This document shows positions 10,676 through 21,659 of a DNA stretch of 64,000 bases, one piece after another. The stretch comes from Selaginella moellendorffii (taxonomy: Eukaryota > Streptophyta > Lycopodiopsida > Selaginellales > Selaginellaceae): assembly GCF_000143415.4 (NCBI RefSeq), contig NW_003314279.1, positions 1,164,091 to 1,228,090 on the forward strand. Reading direction: 5' to 3'. The notes under the pieces are model-generated. The model did not search any database. It was not told the DNA's origin and worked only from the letters and a program-made list of their open reading frames with translations. A program made the translations under genes and the position numbers. Numbering within the stretch: position 1 is the stretch's first letter; each line of letters starts with the position of its first letter.

Positions 10676-11823
10676 TGTAAGGAACCGACTCCCCGAGATG
10701 TCGTAGGCTAAAGGATCCCCAAAAGCTTGACCGAAATGACAAAGAGTTCATCGGATGGGACCAAGTCAAGGATCGAGTCCAAGACCGACTCTAGGACCGA
10801 GTTCGAGATAGGGTCCGGAATCGAGTCCAAAACCGACTCGGGGACCGAGTTCGAGTCCGAGTTCGAGACCGAGTTCGAGACGGAGTCCGAGATCCGAAAT
10901 CGGGTCCGAGACCGAGTCCGAGGTCGAGTCCGAGGTCGGATCCGAGATCGGGTCCGAGATCGAGTCCAAGATCGAGTCCGAAACCAAATCCGAAGTCGGA
11001 TCTGAAATCGGGTCCGAGATCGAACCAGAGACTAAGTCCAAATACTAATACGGGTCAAGGGGTGAAAGCCCAAAGCGTGCGTCTCCCAGGGGGGGGGGGC
11101 TGCAGGGGGTTCCAAAAGTATAGTAGGGATAGTGAGGTCCAGGAACCAGTTTTGAAGGGACTCTCCAGTTGGGCTTCCAAACCGACTTGAGGTTGAGACT
11201 GGGACCGAGGGGCCTTGGGTGGGAGTGAGCATGGACTTGGCTGGTGCCGGAGGGGCCATCCAAGGAAGTGCTCAAGAGCAGCTCCCACTCCCGAAAGGGA
11301 AACCGACTGCAGTGCTCCCGGCTCAGGTGGAGTGGTGCCCCACTTGAGTACCTTGTGGCTCATTGGTCCTCGCCCTTCCGGGGGCTTGGGCCTTCCCTTT
11401 GGGATGGAAGAGGGGGGGTAGAGGTACCCATACCGGGCCGTTAGGCCACGGTGTTTCGCCCCGACGTCCCGAAGCAAGTGCTGCACCCAAGGCTTGGGAT
11501 TTAAAGGGTCCCATGATCAAGTCTTGTGGTACCAAGGGGTGTTAGGAATCTGGAGGCTTGGTGTGCTTGGCTGCTTGTGCCTGCGGGGAGTGTAGCCGAA
11601 CCTTAAGTCCAGTCTAACCCGGGGAGGGGGATTGGGAGAGATTTGGGAATCCGTAGATGGATGGCTAACACTCCGTTGCTCGTGTAGTAAGTAGCTGAAA
11701 CCAAGTAGGAGCTGGTACCATAGGCGAGAACCTTGGCGAGGGAACTTAGCACAAGCCAAGGCAGAGTTGGTTGGATAGGCGAGGTAAGCTGGCAAATTGG
11801 AAAGGAAAAATTTGTGGCTTACA
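10676..11823 (+). repeat. 3' LTR of gypsy element
   Basis: It runs from TGTAAGG to GGCTTACA. It is collinear with the 5' LTR with one length difference (G run of 11 instead of 16) and about 15 transitions; I found no transversions. Confidence 0.95.
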
Positions 11824-11828
11824 GGTGG
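11824..11828. repeat. 5-bp target site duplication, right copy (GGTGG)
   Basis: It is identical to 4284-4288 and directly abuts the 3' LTR. Confidence 0.9.
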
Positions 11829-13200
11829 CTACTGTGAAAGAAAGGTTCCCCTCTAGAGATATTGTTGGTGAGTTAGATCTAGCATCAGTTTTTGGAACTT
11901 CATGCATGCAAGTTACGTCATGCTTTGGTATTTGCAACACCACCCACATCCTCAACCACAATTTCAAATCTAGCTCCAAGACAACATCTGACTTTTTAGA
12001 GTGGGATCTTTTAGCCACCCTCCACTCTTTCTCGGGTCCCACAAGAGGTTCTTGCTCAAATTGTTGGCATTTTAGTCTTGATCACATTTGATAAACTTTT
12101 GTGATGTGTACCCATTTTTACTTTTCAGCTGAAGGCTTTTGCCAAGTCCACTGACATCCTCATGGAACCTTAGCATGATATATATATCATCAACACACTC
12201 ATGATCATGGAACATTCTTTGTGAAAGTCTAGATTGGAACCTTAGCATGATATATAATCATCAACACACTTATTATCATGGAGCATTCTTTGTGAAAGTC
12301 TAGATTGGCAATAAATCCTTGACAGCATAAGCATTATTTGATTCTAGATCCCAGAGCAACATCATCTCCCTTGACTTGGCATACTCCAGTGGCTTGGAAA
12401 TGGTTGGCAATACAACTGTCATCCTCAAAACATTTGTTAATCACTCACTATGTCCTGCAAGCATTTGCTACAATGTCAAGATCTTGGTGCAAGGAGTGGT
12501 TTCCATGCTAGATTTTCTTGTAATGGACTACCAGCAGCTCAGATCTAGGAAATTGAAGGACTCCATCATCCTAGGACGGCCATGGCATCTTGTTGCTACT
12601 TGCACAACAACTTAGGCCAAAGGAGAATCAACAATCACCTATAGTGTCTATACAATGACCCTTCTTAATGCCTATGGTCATTTTTTACTTCCATCCAGCT
12701 TGTCTCAAGTGGATGCTTCTTCCATCACTAAAGTTGACTAGGCTCTCAAAGTTCTTTTCCCAGAACTTATCGAAGATGACATATTGCTGAAGATCTAAAT
12801 TATTGAGTGCAATACAATATGGAGTGGACTACATTAACACTTAACTTCTCTACCATCATTACACAAGTCCAAAGATCCCTTGGCTTCAACAAATCTAGGG
12901 ATTTCACATCAATTCCTTTGCTCTAGCACAATGAAGAATTTGCCCAAGTGGTGGTTCTTCCAAACAATTTTCCAACTCTAGCACTATTTGAGAAGTCATA
13001 GGGGACCCCTACCGAGGATCTGTTAACACCAACACAAATTTTAGATGCATTGCATGTGAGCTTGGACATTGACAACCATGAGATATGAGTTTGCGACATA
13101 CTTGTTGCTGTGATATGACAAATTATATAAATTTTAACAAGACAGACATCCAAAAAAGCTTCCCTCATAGAAAACAATGAGTGTGGGATTGTGGGGTATG
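11829..13200 (+). mobile_element. right half of the old decayed retroelement, protease-like trace
   Basis: An open frame at 12376-12615 ends with a segment like DFLVMDYQQL...DSIILGRPWHLVAT, which resembles the C-terminal half of retroelement aspartic proteases (the hydrophobic ILGRP flap-side motif). Flanking sequence on the same strand has many stops. With the gag-like trace before 4284 it forms a probable single old element into which the chromovirus jumped. It is inactive. Confidence 0.45.
12163..12306. repeat. tandem duplication of a 72-bp unit
   Basis: Two adjacent units begin TGGAACCTTAGCATGATATA and end GTGAAAGTCTAGAT. They differ by a few substitutions and a small change in the TATATA run. 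The duplication lies within the old retroelement remnant. Confidence 0.85.
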
Positions 13201-14089
13201 TTACAAGTTAAATACTTGTTGACCATTTCTAGAGTTTAAATGTGGAATATTTAAATTTTATATTCTAAGATTCTATTATTGGTAAAAAATTATTCCTATA
13301 ATATCCAGGCATAACTATTTAATCATAATTGTAAGTAAGATTTATTTATCCATTAACTTTCTTCTAAACTTTAGATTATAGAAAAAAGCTGAAGTACTCT
13401 TGAAACAATCAAGAAATTAAAAGTAAAATATATTCTCATTCACATATTGCTTCCGAAGTAGTGCATGTGTTTTGTGATTGATGTGGCTTTTATAAGCAAA
13501 ATATGATAAAATACCAGTCTTCAGCCAGATGCCATATTGATGCCTATATGACACATAATATTCACTGTCTCAGGGGGTTAATGAAAGAAATGCTTTTGCT
13601 CAAGGCACAAACCAATAGGTCCCACTGAAATGATAAGTTGTTCAAACCATTGATAAGAAAATGCTTAAATCTCCCATAGGTCACAAAAATTCACCACCAA
13701 GAAATGTTATATCCTTACCATCCTAGAATATGCCTGATTATATCATTGGATGGTTTGTGAGAAGCTAAACTACAAAATTAATTTAAATATCGTAACTATC
13801 TAAAGATTATTCTAAGAATATTCTAAGCTGCTTTCCATCAATGTATCTTACATATTTTGAATCCTGTTGTGCCTCATAGGATGAAAACATATTAATGAAA
13901 AAAACATTAATATTCATGTATGAAAGATAACTCCAAAAAGTAAGCATGACATTCAAGCAAAGTGTTATTATCTTATACCAAAAGAAATAGAATAATTTTA
14001 CTCTTAGAATTTTATTGGAACTAAACCTTTATAAAAATAAATCTCAAGATGGCTAAACATGGATATGGTTGCTTTCCTAGTGCACACAA
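13201..14089. other. AT-rich intergenic stretch
   Basis: There is no coding frame, RNA gene or strong repeat in this 0.9 kb. It separates the retroelement cluster from the 3' end of the gene that starts near 15.5 kb. Confidence 0.5.
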
Positions 14090-15506
14090 TCACTTCCTCT
14101 CGCGACACGCCGGCACAGAACCTGGAACTTCGACACGAAGAATGTGGTGATTCTTGTCATCTACAATAGCTGCCTTGAGACGTTTGCTCGTGGCTGAAAA
14201 GAAATTAGTAGAGGTAAAAGAAAAAAAAACCAAAATACTTGTGTCCAGCTCGGCCTCGTCACGGTCCTCAATTGGCACTGTCAAGGTTGTCCCTTCGAGC
14301 GCAGCGGCCCCCTTGGGAAGGCGAATGGTGAGAATCTCATCCTGCAGATTAGCTATTAAACCGTCGACGTTGGCGTAAGGAGGAACGGCAAGCTTCTCGG
14401 GGCGGTAAACGTCCATCTCCGTGGAAACAAGCACACCCCGTCCATGTTTTTCAACATGCACTTGATCCAGCGACGAGAGACCTGTACAGTAGTACGCAAG
14501 AGAAAAAAAAAACATGAGATAACGTTGTCTGCAGTTGACTTACCCGGCACTTGCACATCGACAGTGTAGAACTGCTGGTTCTCGAAGGACGACCACAATA
14601 GCTTGCGCTTGTCATATCCTGAACGCCACAGAGAAAAAGAAATAAAAAAACTCCAGGCGGGATCAAAGCCATACCTTTATCAATGTGCTTGAGGCAGTTT
14701 AGCAGCAGCTGGTAAGCATGCTTCTTCTCAAAGTTGTAGAGAGCAACTAGACCGCCGTGATCAGGGAACTGAGGCAGCCCCCCGGCATCAGCCACCTCCT
14801 GCGCCAACTCGAGGCCCCTGCCACACTTTGTCAAGGAAGCGTTGGAGAAGAAATCAGTGCATGGAACGACTGGTGTAGCATATGAGCTAGATTGCTCCTC
14901 GATCAGAATGGTGAGGTTTCTGGACTGCAGACCTAAGAACCTGGTCCAGCACTCAGCGCCAAACAGACGCGCCTGCTCCTGCAACTCGTGCACGTTTGGC
15001 TCCCCGGAGAAAACTTCCTTCTCGGCTCGGCAGGCAAGAGTCCGGCAAAAGTCGTGGACGAGGCGTGTTTCTTCACGTGTGCAGTAATGTAGGGGGGGCT
15101 CTCCACGCGAGTCCCGCTTTGCATCCTCCCAGACGTCGTCCACGAGCTTGATCATGTGTGTATATGGGACGGGGTAGTCGCCTATGTCGTCAAACCCGAG
15201 TGGTTTTTCAAGACGGGGGAATTGGCCGCCCACAATTTCGGTGTACTTGAGGCTGTGATGCAGGAGATACCCCTCGAAGCAGTCGGTGGTAAGATCAGAG
15301 TTGCCCAGCACCTTAAAGGCTTGGCCGAGGACACGGTTGTCTAGGCGGAGCATCAGCATCCACAGAAACTCTCCAAACTCTTTGTAGGCTTCTAGGGTCG
15401 GTGGTTTGCTCACCTGAGACAGCTTCCTGCATTCGCTGCGGATTCTCGTGCTTGCTGTGAGGATGCCGCTCCTACTCCTAGTCGCGCTTATCATCCGCAT
15501 CAACAT
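14090..15506 (-). CDS. unknown protein with C-terminal HSP20/alpha-crystallin-like region
   Basis: Four exons on the minus strand: 15506-14675, 14618-14544, 14481-14239 and 14193-14090, joined by canonical introns of 45-62 bp and giving 417 residues. The start at 15506 is chosen because the paralogue at the left edge aligns from there; an in-frame ATG at 15668 would add 54 residues. The N-terminal two thirds are not recognised (helical, rich in charged residues). The last 130 residues, with QQFYTVDVQVPGLSSLDQV, HGRGVLVSTEMDVYRPEK and DEILTIRLPKG, have the alternating beta pattern and terminal L-P-K-G of small heat-shock/HSP20-like domains. The role is unknown. It is duplicated in the window. 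Confidence 0.7.
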
Positions 15507-15655
15507 TTTCAAGGGTTTGGCGTTCTTTGCTGGGTTTTGGGTTTTAGTATAGGCGCGAGCGATGGCATCCAGCTCCAGCACCTGCCTGGCCCTGGTCCGC
15601 AGCACGCGCAATTCGACTTGCGCCTCGTTGCTATCCCCGGGCTGCCTGGAAGAAT

Positions 15656-16310
15656 GAGGTATGGGCATAATCTGGAGGATGAATCGTTCGTGGTTTACTT
15701 GCTCTACGAGACGTGCGTATCATGGGTGAGTTTTTGCTCATAGAGCGATACCAAGATGGTGGAAACCAGAGAACAGCCGGAACAGAGTGTGTCCGCCGCC
15801 CACCTCTCCGCCTGGCGGTGGAGTCTTTTTACTCTCGCGAGGAGAGTGGGGCCTGCTGTTTCGAGATGATGTATTGGGAACGCTCCAACTTACAGAAAGG
15901 AGGTTATTTTAACAATCTCTTCAAGAACACCGCCCGCTTTTGGACGCTGGCCAGCTACCGAGAAACTGAAACGTTTTGGTGAAGATTGACGTGAAGTTAT
16001 TCGTTTTCTCTCCTCTCAGTTTGCAAGTCTTCATTCTTTTTTATTCTGAAAACTCAGACGACAAAGATTAAGACCTTTCGAAAGGGGAGGACGAGTTTAT
16101 GAGGAGTACTCCCACGCTCTCCAACACGAGCTGAAAAACTCGAGCGCCTCCAAAACATTCGCTGGGTCAGCATCTGCTACTTCTACCGGAGACGAATACT
16201 TGCCCGTGGACGTGGACATGAACCTGCTTAAGAACTTGCTCGACTCGTACTCATCGCAGCAGGACCAGTCTGGGAATGATGGGAATGGACGACAAGGAGG
16301 AGCATAACGT
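15656..16310 (+). pseudogene. decayed ecdysoneless/SGT1 (ECD) family pseudogene
   Basis: Pieces of the ECD family appear in order but in different frames. First comes GHNLEDESFVVYLLYET (ECD N-terminal DEWFVVFLLFE block), then GEFLLIE, then a frame giving IPRWWKPENSRNRV (ECD LPRWLKP.NS.NRV block). After a gap the C-terminal block appears at about 16110-16300, including EEYSHALQHELKNSSASKTF and VDVDMNLLKNLLDSYSSQQ. Most of the roughly 600-residue protein between these blocks is missing, and stops and frameshifts separate the fragments. ECD proteins are conserved eukaryotic factors linked to transcription and splicing; this copy cannot make one. It lies divergently next to the HSP20-like gene. 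Confidence 0.75.
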
Positions 16311-16672
16311 ATGACGCGGAGGAAGTGACGTGACGAACCGCGTCGAGTTGGACGAGACAGACACGGACAAAGCTTCCCTCGTAGAAACCAACGAGTGGGA
16401 CCGTGGAGTGTGCTCGGCTCATGGACTCCACAGCTCGTTACAACTTAAGACCACGCGTTCGGACGAGAATGCTGCTCTTGCGGGATCCGAGAATTATATA
16501 TTTCAGTTACCAGGTATTCATATTTGTTTTCTTGCCTCACTTTCAGAATTCTTCTCCCAGATCTTGGAAACAGCACAGGTAAGGCATGTTTAATCGTTTT
16601 TTTTTTTTAAATTTAGATTTTAACATTGCGGTTTGGATCGCAGAAAATGTCGGGTATTTGAGAAGCTCGATC

Positions 16673-17533
16673 ATGTGTTTCCACGGTTCCAAAGTCGAGG
16701 ATCTAGAAAAGCAACTAGATCACGAGGCAGTGAAGTCCCCAGAGCTACCAAATGAAGCAGCAAACCAACAAACCGAGGGAGATGGAGAAGCGGCCAAAGA
16801 GGACTGCGGGAGCGGCCTCCCCGTCGCTCACAGAGCTCCGTGGCTGCGGGCTCTCGTCCTTGGCGCCAACGATGGCCTGGTCTCGATAGCATCGCTCCTT
16901 CTGGGCGTGAGTGCCGGGAACAGTAACGAGCGCAGCATCATCCTCTCGGGCATCGCGGGCCTCATCGCCGGCGCGTGCAGCATGGCGGTGGGAGAGTTCG
17001 TGTCGGTGTCCTCGCAGCGCGACACCGAGGTGGCCGAGATAGAGAGGGAGCGGCGGCAGCACGCCGCCGGGGGTGACGCGGCGGCACGGGAGCTAGAGGA
17101 GTTGGCCCAGATATACGTGACGCGCGGACTGACGCCTGAGCTGGCGAGAGAGGTGGCTGCGCAGCTATCCCGCGACGGCCAGGACGTGGTTAAAGTCCAT
17201 GCGAGGGAGGAGCTGGGCATCGACGTGGACGCGCTGGCGCGACCGTGGCAGGCGGCTGCGGTGTCGGCGGCGGCGTTTACCACCGGCGGCGCTGTGCCGC
17301 TGCTTGCCGCGGGGTTCGTGGAGGCGTACCGCTGGCGGCTGGCGGCTATCGGGTTGTCGACAAGCATGGGACTGGCGGCATTTGGGGCATGCGGGGCGAG
17401 GCTTGGGAAGGCGCCCATCCTCGCCGCCTCGACGCGCGTCACGGTTGGCGGTTGGATCGCAATGCTTGCCACCTTTGGGATTCTCTACTTGGTCTCTAGA
17501 AACCATCAAAAGGGTGATCTAGACTTTTCTTAA
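16673..17533 (+). CDS. vacuolar iron transporter-like (VIT/CCC1 family) protein
   Basis: One exon encodes 286 residues. The frame is open from 16586, but the ATG at 16673 is preferred because GTAAGG...CGCAG upstream (about 16578-16643) looks like a 5' intron that would remove the earlier ATG. TM1 carries ALVLGANDGLVSIASLLLGV and TM2 ends in the family signature MAVGEFVSVSSQRD. A charged loop (ERERRQ...ELAQIYVTRGLTPELAREVA) follows, then three hydrophobic segments. The family exports Fe2+ or Mn2+ from cytosol into the vacuole. The shortened cytosolic loop suggests the VTL (nodulin-21-like) branch rather than full VIT1. The coding region is much more GC-rich than its flanks. Confidence 0.88.
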   Translation: MCFHGSKVEDLEKQLDHEAVKSPELPNEAANQQTEGDGEAAKEDCGSGLPVAHRAPWLRALVLGANDGLVSIASLLLGVSAGNSNERSIILSGIAGLIAGACSMAVGEFVSVSSQRDTEVAEIERERRQHAAGGDAAARELEELAQIYVTRGLTPELAREVAAQLSRDGQDVVKVHAREELGIDVDALARPWQAAAVSAAAFTTGGAVPLLAAGFVEAYRWRLAAIGLSTSMGLAAFGACGARLGKAPILAASTRVTVGGWIAMLATFGILYLVSRNHQKGDLDFS

Positions 17534-17872
17534 CTACTGTAAGATATCATTGCCATTGGCTCGAAAAAGGTATATATTATATGTTAAAAATATTTTAATG
17601 AAATAAATACCTAAAGTAGAAGAAAACTTACTTTTAACTTTGACTTTTTTATTAAAACGTATTGACTCAAAATAGTCTCAAAACACTAAGTTATATTCTT
17701 CTTATCAGGTAGCAAAGTTGTTTATAATGCAACTTTCAAAGAATCTCTTGCTATAGCCTATAGCTGTTCCGGATTCTCTTGCTATAGATTAGATTCTTTT
17801 TAATGAGATTCTGTTATGTTTACGGCTTAGCAAAATTTCTTTTGATTAAATTCGCGGTTGTTTTCTAGCTTA
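17534..17872. other. tail-to-tail 3' flank region
   Basis: AT-rich sequence between the stop codons of the iron transporter-like gene (+) and the CPBP protease (-). It presumably holds both 3' UTRs; no other feature is seen. Confidence 0.5.
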
Positions 17873-19202
17873 TCACCTGAGGAGCTCCACGAAGACAAAG
17901 ACGTTCCACAGGCTATGGAGCAGCATAGACGAGAGGAGATTCCTGTTCCTCACAAACACCACCCCCATCACAAGACCCAGGAAAGTGAGCGGCAGGAGGC
18001 GCTGGGGGCTGAAGTGCGCCAGTGCGAAGGCGAGCGCGGAGATGGCGATGGACGCCCACAGAGGCAGATAGCGCGTGAGCGATGGCAGCAAAAACCCCCG
18101 GAAGAGCACCTCCTCCCACACCGGCGCACACACAGACACCACCACCGCGTAGAGGAGGGTGGCGATGGGATCCCTGGCGGAGATGGACTGCTCCACGCTC
18201 GAGGCCGTGAATGGCGATGGCAGCGGCAGGAGATCGAGGTTGAGCTGCGAGAGGCAATTGACGAGCGGGAAGATGAGGCAGCCGAGGCAGGCCTCGACGT
18301 ACCACTGTCCCTGCCAACTTACCGGGAACCAGTCCTTGGAGAGGGGATGAAACTCGGCGAGGCAGCGATGGAGGATTCCCAGCCCGACGGTGCCTTCGGC
18401 GATGTCCGTGACGAGGCTGTAGAGCGCTTGGCCGCGGTATGTGAGCGAGTCTTTGCTGTAGCCCAGAGCGTGAGCGGCGATGGGGATGAACCACGAGCCG
18501 ACCAGCCAGAAGGCTCCAAACCACAAGAACATCACCTGAAAGAACGAGATACCAGCTTTTAGTTCTGAGATCGATGATAAGTTGTCAAAGAAAATGGAAA
18601 AAAGAAAGTTGGATGACACTAGAAGAGAAAGCTCGAGAGCTCGAGCTAAAGAGCGCTCAATGGAAAAGATTGATTGTTTTTACCTGGAATATGGTGTGCC
18701 CTGTCCAGGGGACTGCCCAGGCCTTGTCTTTGTGGGAGCGGTTTAGAAGGAGCTGGAGAAAATCGACCTGTGGAAAAGAAGAAAGCTCATAGCTCGCGAT
18801 GAATGAGAAAGAAAGAAAAAGAAAAATGGAGTGTGAGAATGTAACGAGACCTTGCCTTCCGCAGTCTCATCCACCAGGAGAGCTCTGGAGACGACGACGA
18901 TGGCGATGGATCGCCCGGCTCGCCCTTGTACTGGTCGTCATCGCCGCTGCCCTCGCTTTGCGACGAGAAGGAACACGGGAGTAGGAACTCCCACTGGCAG
19001 AAAGGATCCAAGCCCGGCTTGAGAAAGAATTTCGGAAAATGCGAGCGATTACCTGTGTGGAGGATCGCTCCCTGACGAGCAATCGCTTCCAGCCGCGCGT
19101 TCTTCTCCCCGGCACGGCCAAGCTAGGTCTTGGCCTCGAGGAAACTAGCAGCGGTTGCCCAAATCCAATGCCCCGAGCTCCACTCTGCGCCAATGCAGCC
19201 AT
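17873..19202 (-). CDS. CPBP-family (CAAX-like) intramembrane protease, probably plastid
   Basis: Four exons: 19202-19053, 18993-18856, 18767-18684 and 18535-17873, giving 344 residues. The N-terminal 50 residues are Arg/Ser-rich without acidic clusters, as in plastid transit peptides. The catalytic CPBP motifs are present: EEVLFRG (Glu265/Glu266, Arg270), FALAHF (His298) and HSLWN (His331, Asn335), set among several membrane segments. Plant relatives are membrane metallo- or glutamic proteases of the thylakoid and envelope; the substrate is unknown. The second intron must start with GC rather than GT (GGAAG then GCAAGG) to keep frame, a rarer but known donor type. It is oriented head-to-tail behind the ACCase gene. 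Confidence 0.85.
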
Positions 19203-19488
19203 GAGAAAATCTTCCCTAGACGGGCATCATCGATCATCACATTGCTCCGCCATAGCGCTCTTCCATCTTGCCCTATAGTTTCAAAAGAAACCTCACTCTT
19301 TTATTATTCCAATGATACGTATAGATAGTTTTACACACCATCTTGGAGCTGTGATCCTACGCGCTATATTCTCTCTTTTGATCTGTCGTCTCGTGGTTGT
19401 TAGTAGAGAGCTCGCTCGTCCCAAAACTTCCTCTTTTTTTCTTTCTTTCTTGCTGTTCTTGGTGATCTTGGCATGGAGAAAACTTAAC

Positions 19489-21498
19489 TTAGACCGCTCT
19501 TTCCTTTGCACTCGCATACTCGACGCTGCTCACTGGGACTCCATCCACTCGCAGAGACGATGGAAATCCATTCGCTGGCTTGGACGTGGAGAGGCCGTCT
19601 GGGAGGAGGAGCTCCTCCGCCGGCTCCTCCGGGACAGGCGCGTCGCGGGGTTTCATGCTGCGCTTCTCGGAGGAATCGAGATTCGCAAACTCCTCGAACT
19701 CTCCGATTGAGCGGTACTTGTTGTGGCGTTGCTTCAATAGGGACTGAGTATCCATCTTCAGCAGGTCCTGCAAACACGACGACATTTATATCTCGAAACG
19801 GAAGACGTTCATCCATACCTCCATGTGTCTAAGCAAAACTTTCTTTATGTTTTTCGAGGCGGTTTCGGGATCGTACTGTGCGCCTCCAAGCGGCTCCTGC
19901 AAAACCGATGATCTCTGTTAGCAAACAGAGAAGAAAACAGGCTTTGGTTACTGGAATTATTTCGTCCACAATCTTAAGCTCCTTAAGGTCGGTTGGCGTA
20001 ATTTTCAGAGCATCTGCTGCCTGGAGACAAAATCGAATCTCGTCAAAATTTGCGCACCAGATGAAGACTTCCGCATTACCTTTGGTGCAGCTTCAGCGGA
20101 CTTCCAAAGAATCGCAGCACACGCTTCAGGGCTGTACGAGGAAGGGAAAAGTTAGAAACCGGAAGAGGTCCCAGAAAGTGTACAAACCTGGCCACGTAAT
20201 AGACGGAGTTTTCCATCATAAGCATCTTGTTGCCGCATCCAATTGCTAGTGCACCACCAGAGCCACCTTCTCCAATGACGGTTGTTATAATTGGAACCTT
20301 CAAGCCAAACATTTCTCTGAGGTTCATAGCAATTGCCTCTCCCTAGCAAAGATAAAAGAGGGAAGTCAGAAAACAAGAACACAAAACAAAGTTTCTTACT
20401 TGACCAGTTTCCTCGGCCTCAAGACCGGCATAAGCACCTGGAGTGTCCACAAATGTCAAAATAGGAAATCCATGGTGCGCTGCATGCTTCATCATCCTCA
20501 AAGCCTTACGGTATCTGGAAAAAGAACCACGGCATATAACTTTCTGCAAGTGAAAGAACGCTATACATACCCCCAAGGTTGAGGCATGGCGAAGTTCCGA
20601 TACAAGTTCTCCTTGGTGTTCCGTCCCTTCTGGTGTCCAATAAACATAAAGCTCATGCCTTCCATTTTCCCGATCCCTGTAACTATAGCCGCATCGTCGT
20701 GACCAGCACGATCACCGTGAAGCTCCAGCCACTGAAACACGAAGTTCAAAGGCTAAGAAGATGAAGGCTTCGAAAAAAATGGAAAAGAAGTCCACGGCCG
20801 TTGTGTTACCTTGTCAGTCATATTTAAAACATGATCGTAGAATGTAGGACGGTTCGGATGACGTGCTAGATTCAATCGCTGGACCGGTGTCAAATTCTTG
20901 TAAAGATCTTGCCGGACCTGCCAACAAAAACAAAACTTAGCAGGAACTAAAAACTCGTCGGACCAACCTGGTGGTATTTTTGCTCGAGCTCTTCGATTTG
21001 GCCGCTAAAATCCACGCCAGTCTTATTGGCAAGATCTCGCACCTGATATCGAGAAAACTAAAGGTCATTAGAGCCAAAGATCACACACGAGCACAGAAAA
21101 ACACGGCATGCAAGCAAAGAGAACAAGCGAGGATGGAACCAAAACTTTTTGCTAGCTCTAGATGGAGTGTAAGATCATACCTCTTCGATTCTAGCTTCGA
21201 GATCGATGATAGGTTTCTCGAACGGGAGCGTCACGGGCTTGGGCTTGACCGGCAGGGGCTTGTATCGGCACAGGAGATTGAGCGCATCCTTTTGCATGTC
21301 CTTGGTGATCTTCTTGGGCCACGGATAGCTCCATTCCTCGGGCCCCTTCTTCTTGGATTGGACGACGAGAGCGCCGGAGCGGCCGGAGGAAGAGGCGATG
21401 GAGGAGCCAGACCTGGGCCTTGCGCTCCGGAAATCTCCGTGCTGGAAATTGAGACCTACCCTTGCCGCCGACAGCGACGCCCCGGGAGCGCAATCCAT
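19489..21498 (-). CDS. accA: acetyl-CoA carboxylase carboxyltransferase alpha subunit, plastid
   Basis: Ten exons: 21498-21181, 21042-20968, 20917-20810, 20731-20571, 20514-20400, 20342-20188, 20131-20080, 20020-19952, 19896-19819 and 19767-19489; about 469 residues, every junction in frame. The N-terminus ([19 protein letters not shown]...) is transit-peptide-like. The alpha-CT core follows: [76 protein letters not shown], and [11 protein letters not shown]. With beta-CT it transfers CO2 from carboxybiotin to acetyl-CoA to give malonyl-CoA for plastid fatty acid synthesis. The C-terminal extension after residue about 375 is Ser/Glu/Pro-rich and shorter than in many seed plants. Introns are 50-138 bp. 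No defect is seen. Confidence 0.97.
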
Positions 21499-21659
21499 CG
21501 CTCGATCCCCTCGCCCGCGGCGCTGATTGAGAAGCTAGATCGGGAGAAATGTGAGATCCGCGCGGAGGGAGTGGAGGAGAGGAGAAATCCCGGCGGGGGG
21601 GCGGAGGACGAGCTCTCCTGGCGAACAAACAAAGGCCGTGGATATAAAACCCGGCCACT

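Larger units (their letters stand above)
4289..11823 (+). mobile_element. Ty3/gypsy chromovirus LTR retrotransposon, full-length but coding-defective
   Basis: The element is 7535 bp with TG...CA LTRs, a Met-tRNA-type primer site, a gag-pol region with zinc knuckle, protease, reverse transcriptase, RNase H, integrase and C-terminal chromodomain, and a 5-bp target duplication. Domain order (integrase after RT/RNase H) is that of Ty3/gypsy, and the chromodomain places it among chromoviruses. Aligning the two LTRs by eye shows one length change, in a G run (16 versus 11 G), plus about 15 substitutions, all transitions, or roughly 1.3 percent divergence. That suggests a fairly recent insertion that has decayed mainly by C-to-T type mutation. 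An in-frame stop near the start of gag makes this copy defective as written. Confidence 0.93.

Noticed and set aside
17858-18562. 234-codon plus-strand frame
   Set aside because: It is the exact antisense of the last exon of the CPBP protease, whose catalytic motifs and splicing are clear.
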